Assembly (NCBI RefSeq): GCF_014193675.1
Contig: NZ_BLXZ01000005.1
Location: forward strand, 186,001-250,000
Direction of reading: 5' to 3'
DNA: 64,000 bases
DNA from: Geomonas limicola
Lineage (GTDB): Bacteria; Desulfobacterota; Desulfuromonadia; Geobacterales; Geobacteraceae
The position numbers and the translations under genes are program-made. This document shows, in pieces, positions 45,588 to 54,666 of this stretch; positions within the stretch are counted from its first letter, which is position 1, and each line of letters begins with the position of its first letter. Under the pieces are notes generated by a model. It was not told the DNA's origin. It did not search any database and was given only the letters and a program-made list of their open reading frames with translations.

Positions 45588-46283
45588 CTAGAGCTCGACC
45601 GCGAGCCGGCGCTCCAGGCGGATCTCCACAGGACTTACCGCCGCCCGGTAGGCGAGCAGCTCCACCCCGGAGCGCGCCGCCTCGCGCAACAGCTTCCCGT
45701 AGACCGGGTCGATGTGATCTGCCGGTGCCAGCGAGTCGCCGTCCGCACGTTGCACCACGAAGAGATTCACCGCACGATGCCCCTGGCGCACCATCTCCAT
45801 GAGTTCTCTCAGGTGTTTTTGCCCCCGGGCGCTCACCGCATCCGGAAAGAGGGCGCGCCCCTGCTCCACCAGGGTCACGTTCTTCACCTCGACGTAGCAG
45901 TACCCCTGCGGGCCGGAAAGGAAAAGGTCGATGCGGCTCCCCTCGCCGTAGGCGACCTCGCCGCGGATCGACTGGTAGCCGGAGAGTTCCGAGATTGTGC
46001 CGTTTTCGATGGCTTCGCGGGCCAGGAGGTTGGGAAGCTGGGTGTTGATGCCGATCCAGATGCCGTTGGCCTCGACGAGTTCCCAGCTGTGCCGGTACTT
46101 GCGGGCGGTGTTGGGGCTCAGCGACAGGGCGACGCGGCTCCCCGGGATGGCGCACCCCATCATGCTCCCGGTATTCGGGGTGTGCGCGGTGATGACGCTG
46201 CCGTCCTCCAGCTCGACGTCGGCCAGGAAACGATGGTAGCGGCGTATCAGGGTGCCGGAGACGAGCGGCTGCGGTAACTTCAT
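45588..46283 (-). CDS. sfsA: Sugar fermentation stimulation protein homolog
   Basis: A 231-residue SfsA protein ([72 protein letters not shown]). The fold combines an OB domain and a nuclease-like domain with the D-ExK-type residues EVKNVTL. The role is uncertain: it was found as a maltose-gene activator and is DNA-binding or nuclease-like by fold. ATG 46283 follows GGGAGGATT; the upstream in-frame start at 46349 lacks a ribosome-binding site. Confidence 0.92.
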   Translation of the reverse strand: MKLPQPLVSGTLIRRYHRFLADVELEDGSVITAHTPNTGSMMGCAIPGSRVALSLSPNTARKYRHSWELVEANGIWIGINTQLPNLLAREAIENGTISELSGYQSIRGEVAYGEGSRIDLFLSGPQGYCYVEVKNVTLVEQGRALFPDAVSARGQKHLRELMEMVRQGHRAVNLFVVQRADGDSLAPADHIDPVYGKLLREAARSGVELLAYRAAVSPVEIRLERRLAVEL

Positions 46284-46424
46284 GAATCCTCCCGGTTGAC
46301 TGTTCAAGGTGTCGCCCCCCTTGACGAGGTGCTGCACCCGGGCGCCCATGGAATCATAGTGTTAGGGGTATTGTCCAGCCAAAACTCGTTACCGGACCGG
46401 GATCGGCCTTACCCATGAAAATCG

Positions 46425-46452
46425 TTGATGTAGCTGTCAAATCTGCTAAACT
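46425..46452 (+). promoter_or_regulatory. Candidate promoter of the PhnA-like gene
   Basis: TTGATG (46425-46430), 16 bp, TAAACT (46447-46452), the latter preceded by TGC (extended -10). It is about 45 bp before ATG 46498. Confidence 0.4.
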
Positions 46453-46497
46453 GGGTGGCTGTGGCCGGCAGGGGCGCGCTGGTCTGAGGAGGGATGC

Positions 46498-46875
46498 ATG
46501 GCAAAGGGACAGCAGGTGCACCAGGAACACCTCGAGGCGGTGCAGCGTTTCGGGAAAAACGTCGGCAAGCGTGCCGGCTTTCGCTGCGAGTGGTGCGCGG
46601 GAAACGACGGCCTGAAGCTTTGGGAATACCGCCCGGACGACGAACCCGCCGAGGAGAACCTGGCGCTTTTGTGCGATCCCTGCCGTACCTTGGCCGGCTC
46701 CCGCGAAAGCGACACGCACCGGTTGCGCGCAATCCGCAACGCCCTTTGGAGCGACATCCCCGCGGTCGCCGAAGGTGCCGCGCTGGTGCTGGCCCGCTGC
46801 AAGGAATCCTGGGCACGCGAGGCGATCGAAGAGAGTTTCATCGACGAGAAGCTCAAGGAACGCCTGATTTCCTGA
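46498..46875 (+). CDS. PhnA-like zinc-ribbon protein
   Basis: A 125-residue protein with two CxxC pairs (CEWC near residue 30, CDPC near 60) framing a beta segment, then ALWSDIPAVAEGAALV. The order resembles the PhnA family (zinc ribbon followed by W-S-[ED]-[VI]-P-A-V), although the PhnA C-terminal domain is missing. The pattern could also be read as a degenerate HNH-type zinc fold, but the His/Asn catalytic residues are absent. Function is unknown. It is a single gene divergent from sfsA. Confidence 0.72.
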   Translation: MAKGQQVHQEHLEAVQRFGKNVGKRAGFRCEWCAGNDGLKLWEYRPDDEPAEENLALLCDPCRTLAGSRESDTHRLRAIRNALWSDIPAVAEGAALVLARCKESWAREAIEESFIDEKLKERLIS

Positions 46876-47076
46876 CCGTCGCGTCCGCTGCCTCAGCCGC
46901 TCGTTCCCGGGGCCAGACCGGCTTTTCCCGCCTATTCCCCGGTCCCGTTGGCGCAATCCGCATGGGAAGGGGATCTTTACCCGGTAGATTCCCTGTTTAC
47001 TGTTTGACTCCGGATGCAACCCTATGGTAGAAAAAATAGTTTCTTAATGTGATTTTTAGCGTCTGGAGCGGCGATT

Positions 47077-47982
47077 ATGGTGGCAGGTATCAAGAAGGGA
47101 ATATTGCTCGCAGGTGGGGCCGGAAGCAGGCTCTATCCACTCACCATGGTGGCGAGCAAGCAGTTGCAGCCGGTGTACGACAAGCCGATGATCTACTACC
47201 CGCTGGCCACCCTGATGATGGCCGGCATCTCGGATATCCTGATTATTTCCACCCCCCAGGACACGCCGCGCTTTCAGGCCCTGTTGGGTGACGGCTCCCG
47301 CTGGGGCATCAAGCTGAGCTACGCGGTACAGCCCGAACCGAAAGGGATCGCCCAGGCCTTTGTGATCGGCGAGGAGTTCCTGGCCGGGCAGCCGGTCTGC
47401 CTGATTTTGGGCGACAACATATTCTACGGGAAGATGGAGCTCGACCGGTTGATCGCCCAGTTCGAGCAGGGCGCCAAGATCTTCGGCTACTACGTGCAGG
47501 ATCCGGAGCGCTACGGCGTGGTCGACTTTGACAACGACGGCAAGGTGCTGAGCATCGAAGAAAAACCCGCAAGCCCCAGGTCGAACTACGCGGTTCCCGG
47601 GCTCTATCTGTACGACGGCAAGGTGGTCGAGATCGCCAAGGCGCTTAAGCCCTCGCCTCGCGGCGAACTGGAGATCACCGACGTGAACCTCGAATACCTC
47701 AGGCGCGGCGAACTCTCGGTGCAGAAGCTGGGACGCGGCATCGCCTGGCTGGACACCGGCACCCACCAAAGCCTGCTGGAGGCCTCGCACTTCATCGGCA
47801 CACTGGAGGCCCGTCAGGGGCTCAAGATCGCCTGCCTCGAAGAAATCGCCCTGCGTATGGGGTACCTGGACTGCAAGGGCATGGCAGCCGTCATTGCCAA
47901 CACCCCGAAATCATCCTACCGTGACTACCTGCAGCGGGTCTATAACGAGACCGAACTCTGCGGGGGAGGGACCCGAGCATGA
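47077..47982 (+). CDS. rfbA: Glucose-1-phosphate thymidylyltransferase
   Basis: A 301-residue nucleotidyltransferase (RmlA) that makes dTDP-glucose from dTTP and glucose 1-phosphate, the first step to dTDP-rhamnose and related deoxysugars. It has [17 protein letters not shown] (nucleotide binding), [42 protein letters not shown] and [13 protein letters not shown]. It overlaps the rfbC-like gene by 4 bp (ATGA). rfbB and rfbD are absent from the window. Confidence 0.96.
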   Translation: MVAGIKKGILLAGGAGSRLYPLTMVASKQLQPVYDKPMIYYPLATLMMAGISDILIISTPQDTPRFQALLGDGSRWGIKLSYAVQPEPKGIAQAFVIGEEFLAGQPVCLILGDNIFYGKMELDRLIAQFEQGAKIFGYYVQDPERYGVVDFDNDGKVLSIEEKPASPRSNYAVPGLYLYDGKVVEIAKALKPSPRGELEITDVNLEYLRRGELSVQKLGRGIAWLDTGTHQSLLEASHFIGTLEARQGLKIACLEEIALRMGYLDCKGMAAVIANTPKSSYRDYLQRVYNETELCGGGTRA

Positions 47983-48467
47983 GCAAACCCGTAACCTACC
48001 AGAAGGGGCGCATCCACGACGTGATGACTCGCCCTTTGACCAAGTTTCTCGACGAGCGTGGCTGGCTTTCCGAACTGTTCCGCTCCGATGAGCTGGCGCC
48101 GGAGCACCTGCCGACCATGGCTTACATCTCGATGACCCAGCCCGGTGTGGCCCGCGGTCCTCACGAGCACGTGGACCAGACCGACTACTTCTGCTTTATC
48201 GGCCCGGCCAACTTCAAGGTGTACCTCTGGGACGCCCGCGAGGATTCGCCGACCTTCGGCGTCAAACAGTTCTTCTTTGCCGGGGTCGACGCCCCGACCA
48301 TGCTGATCGTGCCGCCGGGGGTGGTGCACGCCTACAAGAACGTGAGCCACGAAAACGGTATCGTCTTCAACGGACCGAACCGGCTCTACGCGGGATCGGG
48401 GAAGCACGAGAAGGTCGACGAGATCCGGCACGAGGACGAGGCGGATTCCCCGTTTCGTCTGGAGTAG
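47979..48467 (+). CDS. dTDP-4-dehydrorhamnose 3,5-epimerase-like cupin
   Basis: A 162-residue RmlC-like cupin. It keeps [13 protein letters not shown] (the RmlC active-site His region), [11 protein letters not shown] and [10 protein letters not shown], but it is about 20 residues shorter than usual RmlC at the C-terminus. It could be a C3 or C5 epimerase acting on a dTDP-4-keto sugar rather than canonical RmlC. Translational coupling to rfbA supports a dTDP-sugar role. Confidence 0.82.
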   Translation: MSKPVTYQKGRIHDVMTRPLTKFLDERGWLSELFRSDELAPEHLPTMAYISMTQPGVARGPHEHVDQTDYFCFIGPANFKVYLWDAREDSPTFGVKQFFFAGVDAPTMLIVPPGVVHAYKNVSHENGIVFNGPNRLYAGSGKHEKVDEIRHEDEADSPFRLE

Positions 48468-48511
48468 GGCGCCAGTCCACGGATCCACAGTACTTGCGAG
48501 GATATTTTCAT

Positions 48512-48542
48512 AGGGGGCTCGGCGGCCCCCTAAGCCATTTTT
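48512..48542 (+). terminator. Terminator or attenuator between the rfbC-like gene and mreC
   Basis: AGGGGGC (48512-48518) pairs with GCCCCCT (48525-48531) with a 6-nt loop, then ATTTTT. Its position within a same-strand run suggests partial termination, or separate expression of mreC. Confidence 0.7.
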
Positions 48543-48550
48543 GAGACCGA

Positions 48551-49375
48551 ATGAAAGAGCTGCTACTGCGCTACAAACGCTTCCTGATCACCGCCACCTT
48601 CCTGGTGACCGCCTTTTTGATCTACGCACTCAACCTGCGCAACAAGGAACACGCCAACCCGGTGGAACGCTCGGTGATGGCCGTGACCGCCCCGTTCGCC
48701 AACGCGGTGGCCTCCGCGGACAACTTCGTGGAGGGGATCTGGCGTGACTACCTCGACCTGGTCCAGGTGCGCCAGGAAAACATCGCCCTGAGAAAGAGCG
48801 TGAAGCGCCTCAACGAGCGTATCCTGGCCGGGAACGAGGCGGTGGTGGCCAACGCCCGGCTGCAGGCCCTGTTGAGCCTGAAGGGGACCCAGGAGACGCC
48901 ATCGGTTGCGGTCTCGGTGATCGGCGAGGACTCCTCTGCCTGGTTCAAGACCCTGGTGGTCGATCGCGGCAGTGCCGACGGCCTCGCCGAGGGGATGCCG
49001 GTGCTGGCCGCGGGGGGCGCCGTGGGACGGTTGGTGAAGGTGGCGCCGCACAGCTCGCGGGTGCTGCTCTTGACCGACCACGCCTCGGCGATCGCCGCCA
49101 TGGTGCAGCGCTCCCGGGCGCGCGGCGTAGTGCGCGGCATGGGGGGCGGCCGCTGCTCAATGGAGTTCACGGTTAAAGATGAAGATGTTAAAGTGGGGGA
49201 TGCGGTCATCTGCTCCGGTATCGGCGGGGTGTTCCCGAAAGGGGTGCCGATCGGCGAGGTGACCATGGTGAAGAAGGGGGAGTACGGCGTATTTCAGACC
49301 ATCGAGGTGCGCCCCACGGTGAACATCGGCAGACTCGAAGAGATGCTGGTGCTGCTTAAACAACCTCATGACTAG
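48551..49375 (+). CDS. mreC: Rod shape-determining protein MreC
   Basis: A 274-residue bitopic protein: an N-terminal transmembrane helix (about residues 9-28), a periplasmic coiled coil (about 65-100) and the two beta domains of MreC (VAVSVIGEDSSAWFKTLVVD, then GLAEGMPVLAAGGAVGRL, and the glycine-rich GVVRGMGGG loop). It links MreB filaments to PBP2 and activates RodA-PBP2. It is the first of a mreC-mreD-mrdA-rodA run. Confidence 0.95.
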   Translation: MKELLLRYKRFLITATFLVTAFLIYALNLRNKEHANPVERSVMAVTAPFANAVASADNFVEGIWRDYLDLVQVRQENIALRKSVKRLNERILAGNEAVVANARLQALLSLKGTQETPSVAVSVIGEDSSAWFKTLVVDRGSADGLAEGMPVLAAGGAVGRLVKVAPHSSRVLLLTDHASAIAAMVQRSRARGVVRGMGGGRCSMEFTVKDEDVKVGDAVICSGIGGVFPKGVPIGEVTMVKKGEYGVFQTIEVRPTVNIGRLEEMLVLLKQPHD

Positions 49376-49397
49376 ACCCCACAGGCGGTAAAAGCTG

Positions 49398-49880
49398 ATG
49401 CGTTACCTCAAGATTGTCGGCCTGGTCCTGGCCGCGTTGCTGCTGCAGATGACTCTGCTGCCACGCTACCTGCAGGACCCTTTCCAACCTAACCTGCTCA
49501 TTATCCTGGTGGTGTACCTGGGACTCAAGCTGCAGCACCGTTTTGCGGCGCTGGCGGCTTTTTCCCTGGGTCTTCTGCAGGACAGTTTCAGCGGTATCTA
49601 CCTCGGGCTGCACGCCTTCAGCTACCTCTGTCTCTACACACTCCTCTCCCAGGTCGCCGACCGGCTCTACACCGACAACCGTGCACTCCTGGTCCTGGTG
49701 GTCTTTCTGGGGACCTTCTTCTGCGCGCTGTTGAACCTGGTCATGCTGGTGATCTTCTCAGTCTCCAAAGGGGTCTACGCCTCGCTGTTGCCGGTCCTGG
49801 TTCCCCAGGCGCTGGTGAACGCGCTCGCCGCCTCGCTGTTCTTCATGTTTCGGCGCGCTGCCGTTGAGGAGGCGCGATGA
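49398..49880 (+). CDS. mreD: Rod shape-determining protein MreD
   Basis: A 160-residue integral membrane protein with about five hydrophobic helices (LKIVGLVLAALLLQMTLLP, LIILVVYLGLKL, LGLLQDSFSGIYLGLHAFSY, and two more). It lies between mreC (22 bp) and mrdA (4-bp ATGA overlap), the standard place of MreD. It is an inner-membrane Rod-complex component. Confidence 0.93.
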   Translation: MRYLKIVGLVLAALLLQMTLLPRYLQDPFQPNLLIILVVYLGLKLQHRFAALAAFSLGLLQDSFSGIYLGLHAFSYLCLYTLLSQVADRLYTDNRALLVLVVFLGTFFCALLNLVMLVIFSVSKGVYASLLPVLVPQALVNALAASLFFMFRRAAVEEAR

Positions 49881-51787
49881 AAGCACACAGCGGCATCATC
49901 CCCGACGGCGACGGTTCCCGCCGCATCATCTGGATCTCCTTTGGCGCCTTCGCCATGTTCTTCCTGCTCTTGTCCCGGCTCTGGTACCTGCAGATGATCG
50001 ACACCGATAACCTCCTGGACCAGTCCGAGAACAACCGGCTGCGCTTCGTCCCGGTAGCCGCACCGCGCGGTGCCATCCTGGACCGCAACGGCAAGGTACT
50101 GGTTTCCAACACCCCCTCGTTCTCGGTTGCGGTGATCCCCAAGGACGTCAAGGACCGCGAACAGCTGGTCTCCAGTCTCGCCCGGCTTTTGAAGCTCGAT
50201 CCCAAGGAGATCCAGGACAAGTGGAACAAGGGGCAGGGGAGGGCGAAGTACTACCCGCTGGTGGTCGCCTCCAACATAAGCCGCGACCAGATGGAGTACC
50301 TCGAGGAAAACCGCCTCTCCCTCTCCGGCGTGAACATCGAGATGAAGCCGGTGCGCGCCTACCCCAACGGCGAACTCGCCTCGCATCTTTTGGGGTACCT
50401 GGGCGAGGTTTCCGAGGAGGAACTCGGGAACGAGCGCTACAAGGACTACAACGCCGGGGACTACACCGGTAAAAGCGGCATCGAGAAGAGCTGGGAAACC
50501 TTCCTGCACGGCACCGACGGCGGGCGCCAGATAGAGGTGGACGCACGCGGCCGCTTCCTGCGCACCGTCGAGGAGACCGCCTCCACGGTGGGGAACTCCG
50601 TCATGCTCACCATTGACCTCGATATGCAGAAGATCGCCGAGCAGGCCTTTGGCGACAAGGCGGGTGCGGCGGTCGCCATCGACGTCAACACCGGCGAGGT
50701 GCTCGCCTTTGCCAGCAATCCCGGCTTCGACCCGGCGCTCTTCACCGGGCGGCTCCCCCCCGACAAGTGGAAGGAGTACCTCGAGGACAAGCGCCACCCG
50801 CTGGAAAACAAGGCGCTCAAGGGTATGTACCCGCCGGGCTCCACCTTCAAGATCATCACGGCCATCGCCGGGATCGAGGAGGGGCTCATCGACGCCCACA
50901 GCTCGGTGGACTGCCCGGGCTACTACAAGTTCGGCAACGCGACCTTCAAGTGCTGGGACAAGAAGGGGCACGGCCACGTCGAGCTGAGAAAGGCCTTGAG
51001 GGAGTCCTGCGACGTCTACTTCTACAAACTCGCCGAAAGGCTCGGGGTGAACCGGATCGCCGCCTACGCCAAGAAGTTCGGCCTGGGTGCCCCGATGGGG
51101 ATCGGGCTGGACAACGAGAAGGGGGGCGTGATCCCCACCGAGGAGTGGAAGAGAAAGCGCTTTGGCACCAAGTGGTTCTCCGGCGAGACGCTCTCGGTCG
51201 GGATCGGCCAGGGCTACGTGCTGGCCACCCCGGTACAACTCGCTTCGATGATCGCCACCGTCGCCAACGACGGGGTGATCTACCAGCCGCACCTGGTGAA
51301 GCGCATCGTCGACCTGGACGGCAAGCCGATCAAGGAGTTTCCGGCGCAGCAGGTAGGGCGGGCCAACATCAAGCCCTCGACCTTCAAGCTCATCAAGGAG
51401 GGGCTCTTCGCAGTGGTCAACGAGCCGCACGGCACCGGCGGTATGGCCCGGCTTGCCGAGGTGAAGGTGGCCGGCAAGACCGGATCTTCGCAGGTCGTCA
51501 AGATGCGCGACAGCAAGGGCGAGGTCCCCTACCAGTTCCGGGATCACGCGCTCTTCGTGGCCTTTGCTCCGCTCGAGAAACCCGAGATCGCCGTGGCTGT
51601 CATCGTCGAGCACGGCGAACACGGCGGCTCCGCCGCGGCCCCCATTGCCGGGAAACTTCTGCGCGCCTACTTCGAGGGGAAAGGTGTCATCAAGAAGCCG
51701 GTTTCCAAGCAGGAAGCCAAGGGAGAGCAGGCAGGGGATGCCGGCAATTCCGGAACGACACCGGCGGCAGAGGAAGAAACCGAATAG
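49877..51787 (+). CDS. mrdA: Penicillin-binding protein 2
   Basis: A 636-residue class B PBP, the transpeptidase of the elongasome. It has a transmembrane anchor (about 20-40), a pedestal domain with AAPRGAILDRNGKVL, and a transpeptidase domain. That domain carries STFK (PPGSTFKIITA), SCD (ESCDVYFYK, the PBP2 form of SxN) and KTG (AGKTGSSQ). The C-terminal ~30 residues are a Glu/Lys/Ala-rich tail. It overlaps mreD by 4 bp and is followed by rodA 70 bp later. Confidence 0.96.
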   Translation: MKAHSGIIPDGDGSRRIIWISFGAFAMFFLLLSRLWYLQMIDTDNLLDQSENNRLRFVPVAAPRGAILDRNGKVLVSNTPSFSVAVIPKDVKDREQLVSSLARLLKLDPKEIQDKWNKGQGRAKYYPLVVASNISRDQMEYLEENRLSLSGVNIEMKPVRAYPNGELASHLLGYLGEVSEEELGNERYKDYNAGDYTGKSGIEKSWETFLHGTDGGRQIEVDARGRFLRTVEETASTVGNSVMLTIDLDMQKIAEQAFGDKAGAAVAIDVNTGEVLAFASNPGFDPALFTGRLPPDKWKEYLEDKRHPLENKALKGMYPPGSTFKIITAIAGIEEGLIDAHSSVDCPGYYKFGNATFKCWDKKGHGHVELRKALRESCDVYFYKLAERLGVNRIAAYAKKFGLGAPMGIGLDNEKGGVIPTEEWKRKRFGTKWFSGETLSVGIGQGYVLATPVQLASMIATVANDGVIYQPHLVKRIVDLDGKPIKEFPAQQVGRANIKPSTFKLIKEGLFAVVNEPHGTGGMARLAEVKVAGKTGSSQVVKMRDSKGEVPYQFRDHALFVAFAPLEKPEIAVAVIVEHGEHGGSAAAPIAGKLLRAYFEGKGVIKKPVSKQEAKGEQAGDAGNSGTTPAAEEETE

Positions 51788-51857
51788 CGACACAGCCCGT
51801 CTTTGCGGCGGGCCCTGACCACAGCGCGGTGCCTGGCACCCGATTCCTGGGGATTTC

Positions 51858-52958
51858 ATGTTTGACCGCAGGCTTTTCACCAACTTCGACTGGACCCTTC
51901 TGGCCCTGGTGCTGCTCATCACCGGGTTTGGGGTGATCAACATCTACAGCGCTTCCTCGTCGTACCGGGAGATCGGTACGCCGTACTTTTTGAAGCAGAT
52001 CTACTGGACCGTGGCCGGTATCCTGCTCTGCCTCACCGTCTGCAGTATCGACTACCATATGCTGGAGGACTTCGCCTACTGGCTCTACGGGGCAGTGCTG
52101 ATTCTCTTGGTCCTGGTACTGGTGGCCGGCAAGACCTCCATGGGGGCCACTCGGTGGATCCACCTTGGCTTTTTCACCGTCCAGCCCTCCGAGCCAATGA
52201 AGATCGTCATCATCATGACCTTCGCGCGGTTTTTCAGTCGCTACCCCGTCTTCCAGGGACTCACCCTGAGGGACCTGCTCTACCCGCTGGCGCTTCTGGG
52301 CGCCCCGGCGCTCCTCATCATGAAACAGCCTGACCTGGGGACCGCCATCCTGGTCTCGCTCATCGCCGGCACCATGCTGCTCTTCGTCGGGGTGCGCTGG
52401 TCGGCGCTTGCCACCATGGCTGCTGCCGCCATTCCGACCATCTTCCTGGGGTGGCGCTTTGCCCTGCACGACTACCAGAAAAAGCGCATCTACAACTTTT
52501 TGAACCCCGACCTCGATCCCCAGGGGAGCGGCTACCACATCATCCAGAGCAAGATCGCGGTTGGTTCGGGCGGTACCTTCGGCAAGGGGTTCATGCACGG
52601 TACCCAGTCGCAGCTGCGCTTTCTCCCCGAGCAGCACACCGACTTCGCCTTCTCGGTCTTCGCAGAGGAGTGGGGCTTCGTGGGCTGCCTGGTCATGCTT
52701 ACCCTGTACCTGTTCCTGATCTTCTGGGGGCTCGGTATCGCCAAGCGCTGTAACGACCGTTTCGGCTCGCTGATGGCGGTCGGCGTCTCCGCGATGCTCT
52801 TCTGGCACATCGTCATCAACATGGGGATGGTGATCGGGCTGTTTCCGGTGGTAGGGGTACCGCTTCCCTTCTTTTCCTACGGCGGGACCTCGATGGTAAC
52901 CTCGATGGTCGGGGTCGGCATCCTGCTCAACATCAGCATGCGGCGTTTCATGTTTTAG
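51858..52958 (+). CDS. rodA: Peptidoglycan glycosyltransferase RodA (SEDS)
   Basis: A 366-residue SEDS polymerase with about ten transmembrane helices. It starts NFDWTLLALVLLITGFGVINIYSAS and has the family block RFLPEQHTDFAFSVFAEEWGF, then VGVPLPFFSYGGTSM at the C-terminus. It polymerises lipid II into glycan strands with PBP2 as partner. The gene order mreC-mreD-mrdA-rodA makes a complete elongation set apart from mreB. Confidence 0.96.
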   Translation: MFDRRLFTNFDWTLLALVLLITGFGVINIYSASSSYREIGTPYFLKQIYWTVAGILLCLTVCSIDYHMLEDFAYWLYGAVLILLVLVLVAGKTSMGATRWIHLGFFTVQPSEPMKIVIIMTFARFFSRYPVFQGLTLRDLLYPLALLGAPALLIMKQPDLGTAILVSLIAGTMLLFVGVRWSALATMAAAAIPTIFLGWRFALHDYQKKRIYNFLNPDLDPQGSGYHIIQSKIAVGSGGTFGKGFMHGTQSQLRFLPEQHTDFAFSVFAEEWGFVGCLVMLTLYLFLIFWGLGIAKRCNDRFGSLMAVGVSAMLFWHIVINMGMVIGLFPVVGVPLPFFSYGGTSMVTSMVGVGILLNISMRRFMF

Positions 52959-53026
52959 CCGGTCTCAGGAGGGAAGGGGCGCACCCGCTCCCTGCCGCCT
53001 GATCCGCACCTCCACAAGGATCCCCG

Positions 53027-54163
53027 ATGCGCATCGCCCTCGTCGAGCCCTACTGCACCGGCTCGCATGCTGCCTGGCTCCAGGAGTACGCCAACCACAG
53101 TCGGCACGAGGTGGAGCTATTCACCCTGCCCGGGCGCAATTGGAAGTGGCGCATGCACGGCGGCGCCGTCACCCTGGCCAACCGCTTTCTCGCCTCGGGC
53201 TTACGTCCCGACCTCATCCTGGCGACGGATATGCTCGACCTGGGAACCTTTCTGGGACTTACCCGGAGGGTAGCCGGGAACTGCCCCTGTGCCATCTACT
53301 TCCACGAAAACCAGCTCACCTATCCCTGGTCCCCCGGCGATCCCGATCCTGGCAGCAAACGGGACCTGCACTACGCTTTCATCAACTACACCAGTGCTTT
53401 GGCAGCCGATGCGGTGCTTTTCAACTCGCGCTATCACCGCGACAGCTTCCTGGGGGCGCTCCCCGGTTTCCTGCACGCCTTTCCCGACCACAACGAGCCG
53501 CAGTCCGTGCAGGAGCTGAGTCGCAAGAGTCGGGTCCTGCCCCTGGGGCTTGACCTGGGAAAGTTGGACAGGCACCGCCCTGCAGAGGCCGGCTCTGGCG
53601 TACCGCTCATCCTTTGGAATCATCGCTGGGAGTACGACAAGAACCCCGAAGAGTTCTTTGCCGCACTCTACCTCTTGGCTGAAGAGGGGCATGACTTCCA
53701 GGTGGCGGTCCTCGGCGAGTCCTTCGGTCGTTCGCCCGCCATCTTTGAGGAAGCGCGCAAGCGGCTAGAGACCCGGGTCGTGCAGTGGGGCTACCTGGAG
53801 AGCTTTGCGCAGTACGCACAGTGGCTCTGGCGTGCCGATATCCTGCCGGTTACCTCGCGCCAGGAGTTTTTCGGGGCGAGCGTGGTGCAGGCGATGTATT
53901 GCGGCTGTCAGGCCCTGCTCCCCGAGCGTCTTGCCTATCCCGAACACGTCGCAGAAACGTTGCGCGAGCAAGTGGTGTACGGAAGGGAGGAGAACCTCGT
54001 GGCTCGTTTGCGCGCGATGCTTGACTCTAGAACGCAGGCACCTGCCGGGTCTGCTGCCTTTGTATCTCGCTACGATTGGAGCAATCTCGCCCCGGTTTAC
54101 GACTCCTTCCTGGAAGCACTCGCTGCAAATCCGCGCAGTATCCCTGAAGTACCTGCCTGGTAG
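53027..54163 (+). CDS. DUF3524 glycosyltransferase, tRNA-queuosine mannosyltransferase-like
   Basis: A 378-residue GT4-type protein. The N-terminal domain has the DUF3524/GTDC1 hallmark: LVEPYCTGSHAAWLQEYANHS, LPGRNWKWRMHGGAVTLA, then IYFHENQLTYPW. The C-terminal Rossmann domain has LILWNHRWEYDKNPEEFF and TSRQEFFGASVVQAMYCGC (donor-binding Glu region). The animal homolog GTDC1 was identified as the mannosyltransferase that modifies queuosine in tRNA(Asp). The bacterial members' acceptor is unproven, so tRNA-Q or an envelope glycan both remain possible. It lies 68 bp after rodA. Confidence 0.85.
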   Translation: MRIALVEPYCTGSHAAWLQEYANHSRHEVELFTLPGRNWKWRMHGGAVTLANRFLASGLRPDLILATDMLDLGTFLGLTRRVAGNCPCAIYFHENQLTYPWSPGDPDPGSKRDLHYAFINYTSALAADAVLFNSRYHRDSFLGALPGFLHAFPDHNEPQSVQELSRKSRVLPLGLDLGKLDRHRPAEAGSGVPLILWNHRWEYDKNPEEFFAALYLLAEEGHDFQVAVLGESFGRSPAIFEEARKRLETRVVQWGYLESFAQYAQWLWRADILPVTSRQEFFGASVVQAMYCGCQALLPERLAYPEHVAETLREQVVYGREENLVARLRAMLDSRTQAPAGSAAFVSRYDWSNLAPVYDSFLEALAANPRSIPEVPAW

Positions 54164-54480
54164 TACCCTCCGCTTCGACGATCCTTCACGGCCTTTACAC
54201 CCACTCGTTCAAGGGCGTTAAAAGCGTTTTTTTGTGCGCGTAAGCCTCTTCGCAGGAAGCTGAACGATTCTAGGGACTCCTTTCGGGGAAGGTCATACTT
54301 TCAGCAGCGTGACGCTTTGTTTTAGAAACTAATAAGTAGGAGGGGCCGTATCGTGCAAGGCGCTGAACAATGAAGAAATGGCGAGGTGCGGGGCAAGCAG
54401 TCAGCTGACGGTGTATCGGGGGAAGGGTGCAGAGGGTGCAGTGGGGGCTTCCTGGGAAAGAGGAATTCAAAGTGTAGAGG
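54164..54480. other. Gap without a recognised gene
   Basis: A 317-bp stretch after the DUF3524 gene. It holds a weak hairpin plus seven T near 54215-54237 (GCGTTAAAAGCGTTTTTTT), which may end the mreC-DUF3524 run, and otherwise nothing that looks coding or conserved. Confidence 0.5.
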
Positions 54481-54504
54481 AGGGGCGCCCGGGGGCGCCC
54501 CTTT
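54481..54504. terminator. GC-rich hairpin downstream of the small zinc-ribbon gene
   Basis: AGGGGCGCCC pairs with GGGCGCCCCT (stem of nine or more GC pairs), followed by TTTT on the plus strand. It sits 7 bp after the 51-residue gene's stop codon and may act in both directions. Confidence 0.7.
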
Positions 54505-54510
54505 TCCCGG

Positions 54511-54666
54511 TTAGGCAGCAGCCTGCTCGTTGATGGTAATGATTTCGTTGTACTTCTCCAGCCAGATAGTTCCGCACGAGGTGCACTCGAGGAGGTCTTT
54601 GGCGTAGCCGTCGGAGTGCATGTCGATTTCGATACCTTTCTTGCTGTTACATTTCGGGCAATGCAT
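54511..54666 (-). CDS. Small zinc-ribbon protein (51 aa)
   Basis: A 51-residue protein: MHCPKCNSKKGIEIDMHSDG, then a second pair CTSCG, so CxxC-x28-CxxC, a single zinc ribbon, with a WLEKYNEIITIN strand and an Ala tail. AGGAG lies 8 nt before ATG 54666 and a promoter-like sequence lies at 54703-54731. Codon use matches the genome. Role unknown; possibly a nucleic-acid or protein adaptor. Confidence 0.8.
   Translation of the reverse strand: MHCPKCNSKKGIEIDMHSDGYAKDLLECTSCGTIWLEKYNEIITINEQAAA

Noticed and set aside
51834..51860. Possible sigma-54 site (TGGCAC) before rodA
   Set aside because: The spacing to a GC/TTGC -12 element does not fit; probably chance.
49775..51943. Long minus-strand open frame (722 codons) opposite mrdA
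   Set aside because: Shadow of mrdA, which carries STFK, SCD and KTG motifs; composition is Arg/Gly/Leu-rich as typical of antisense GC-rich frames.
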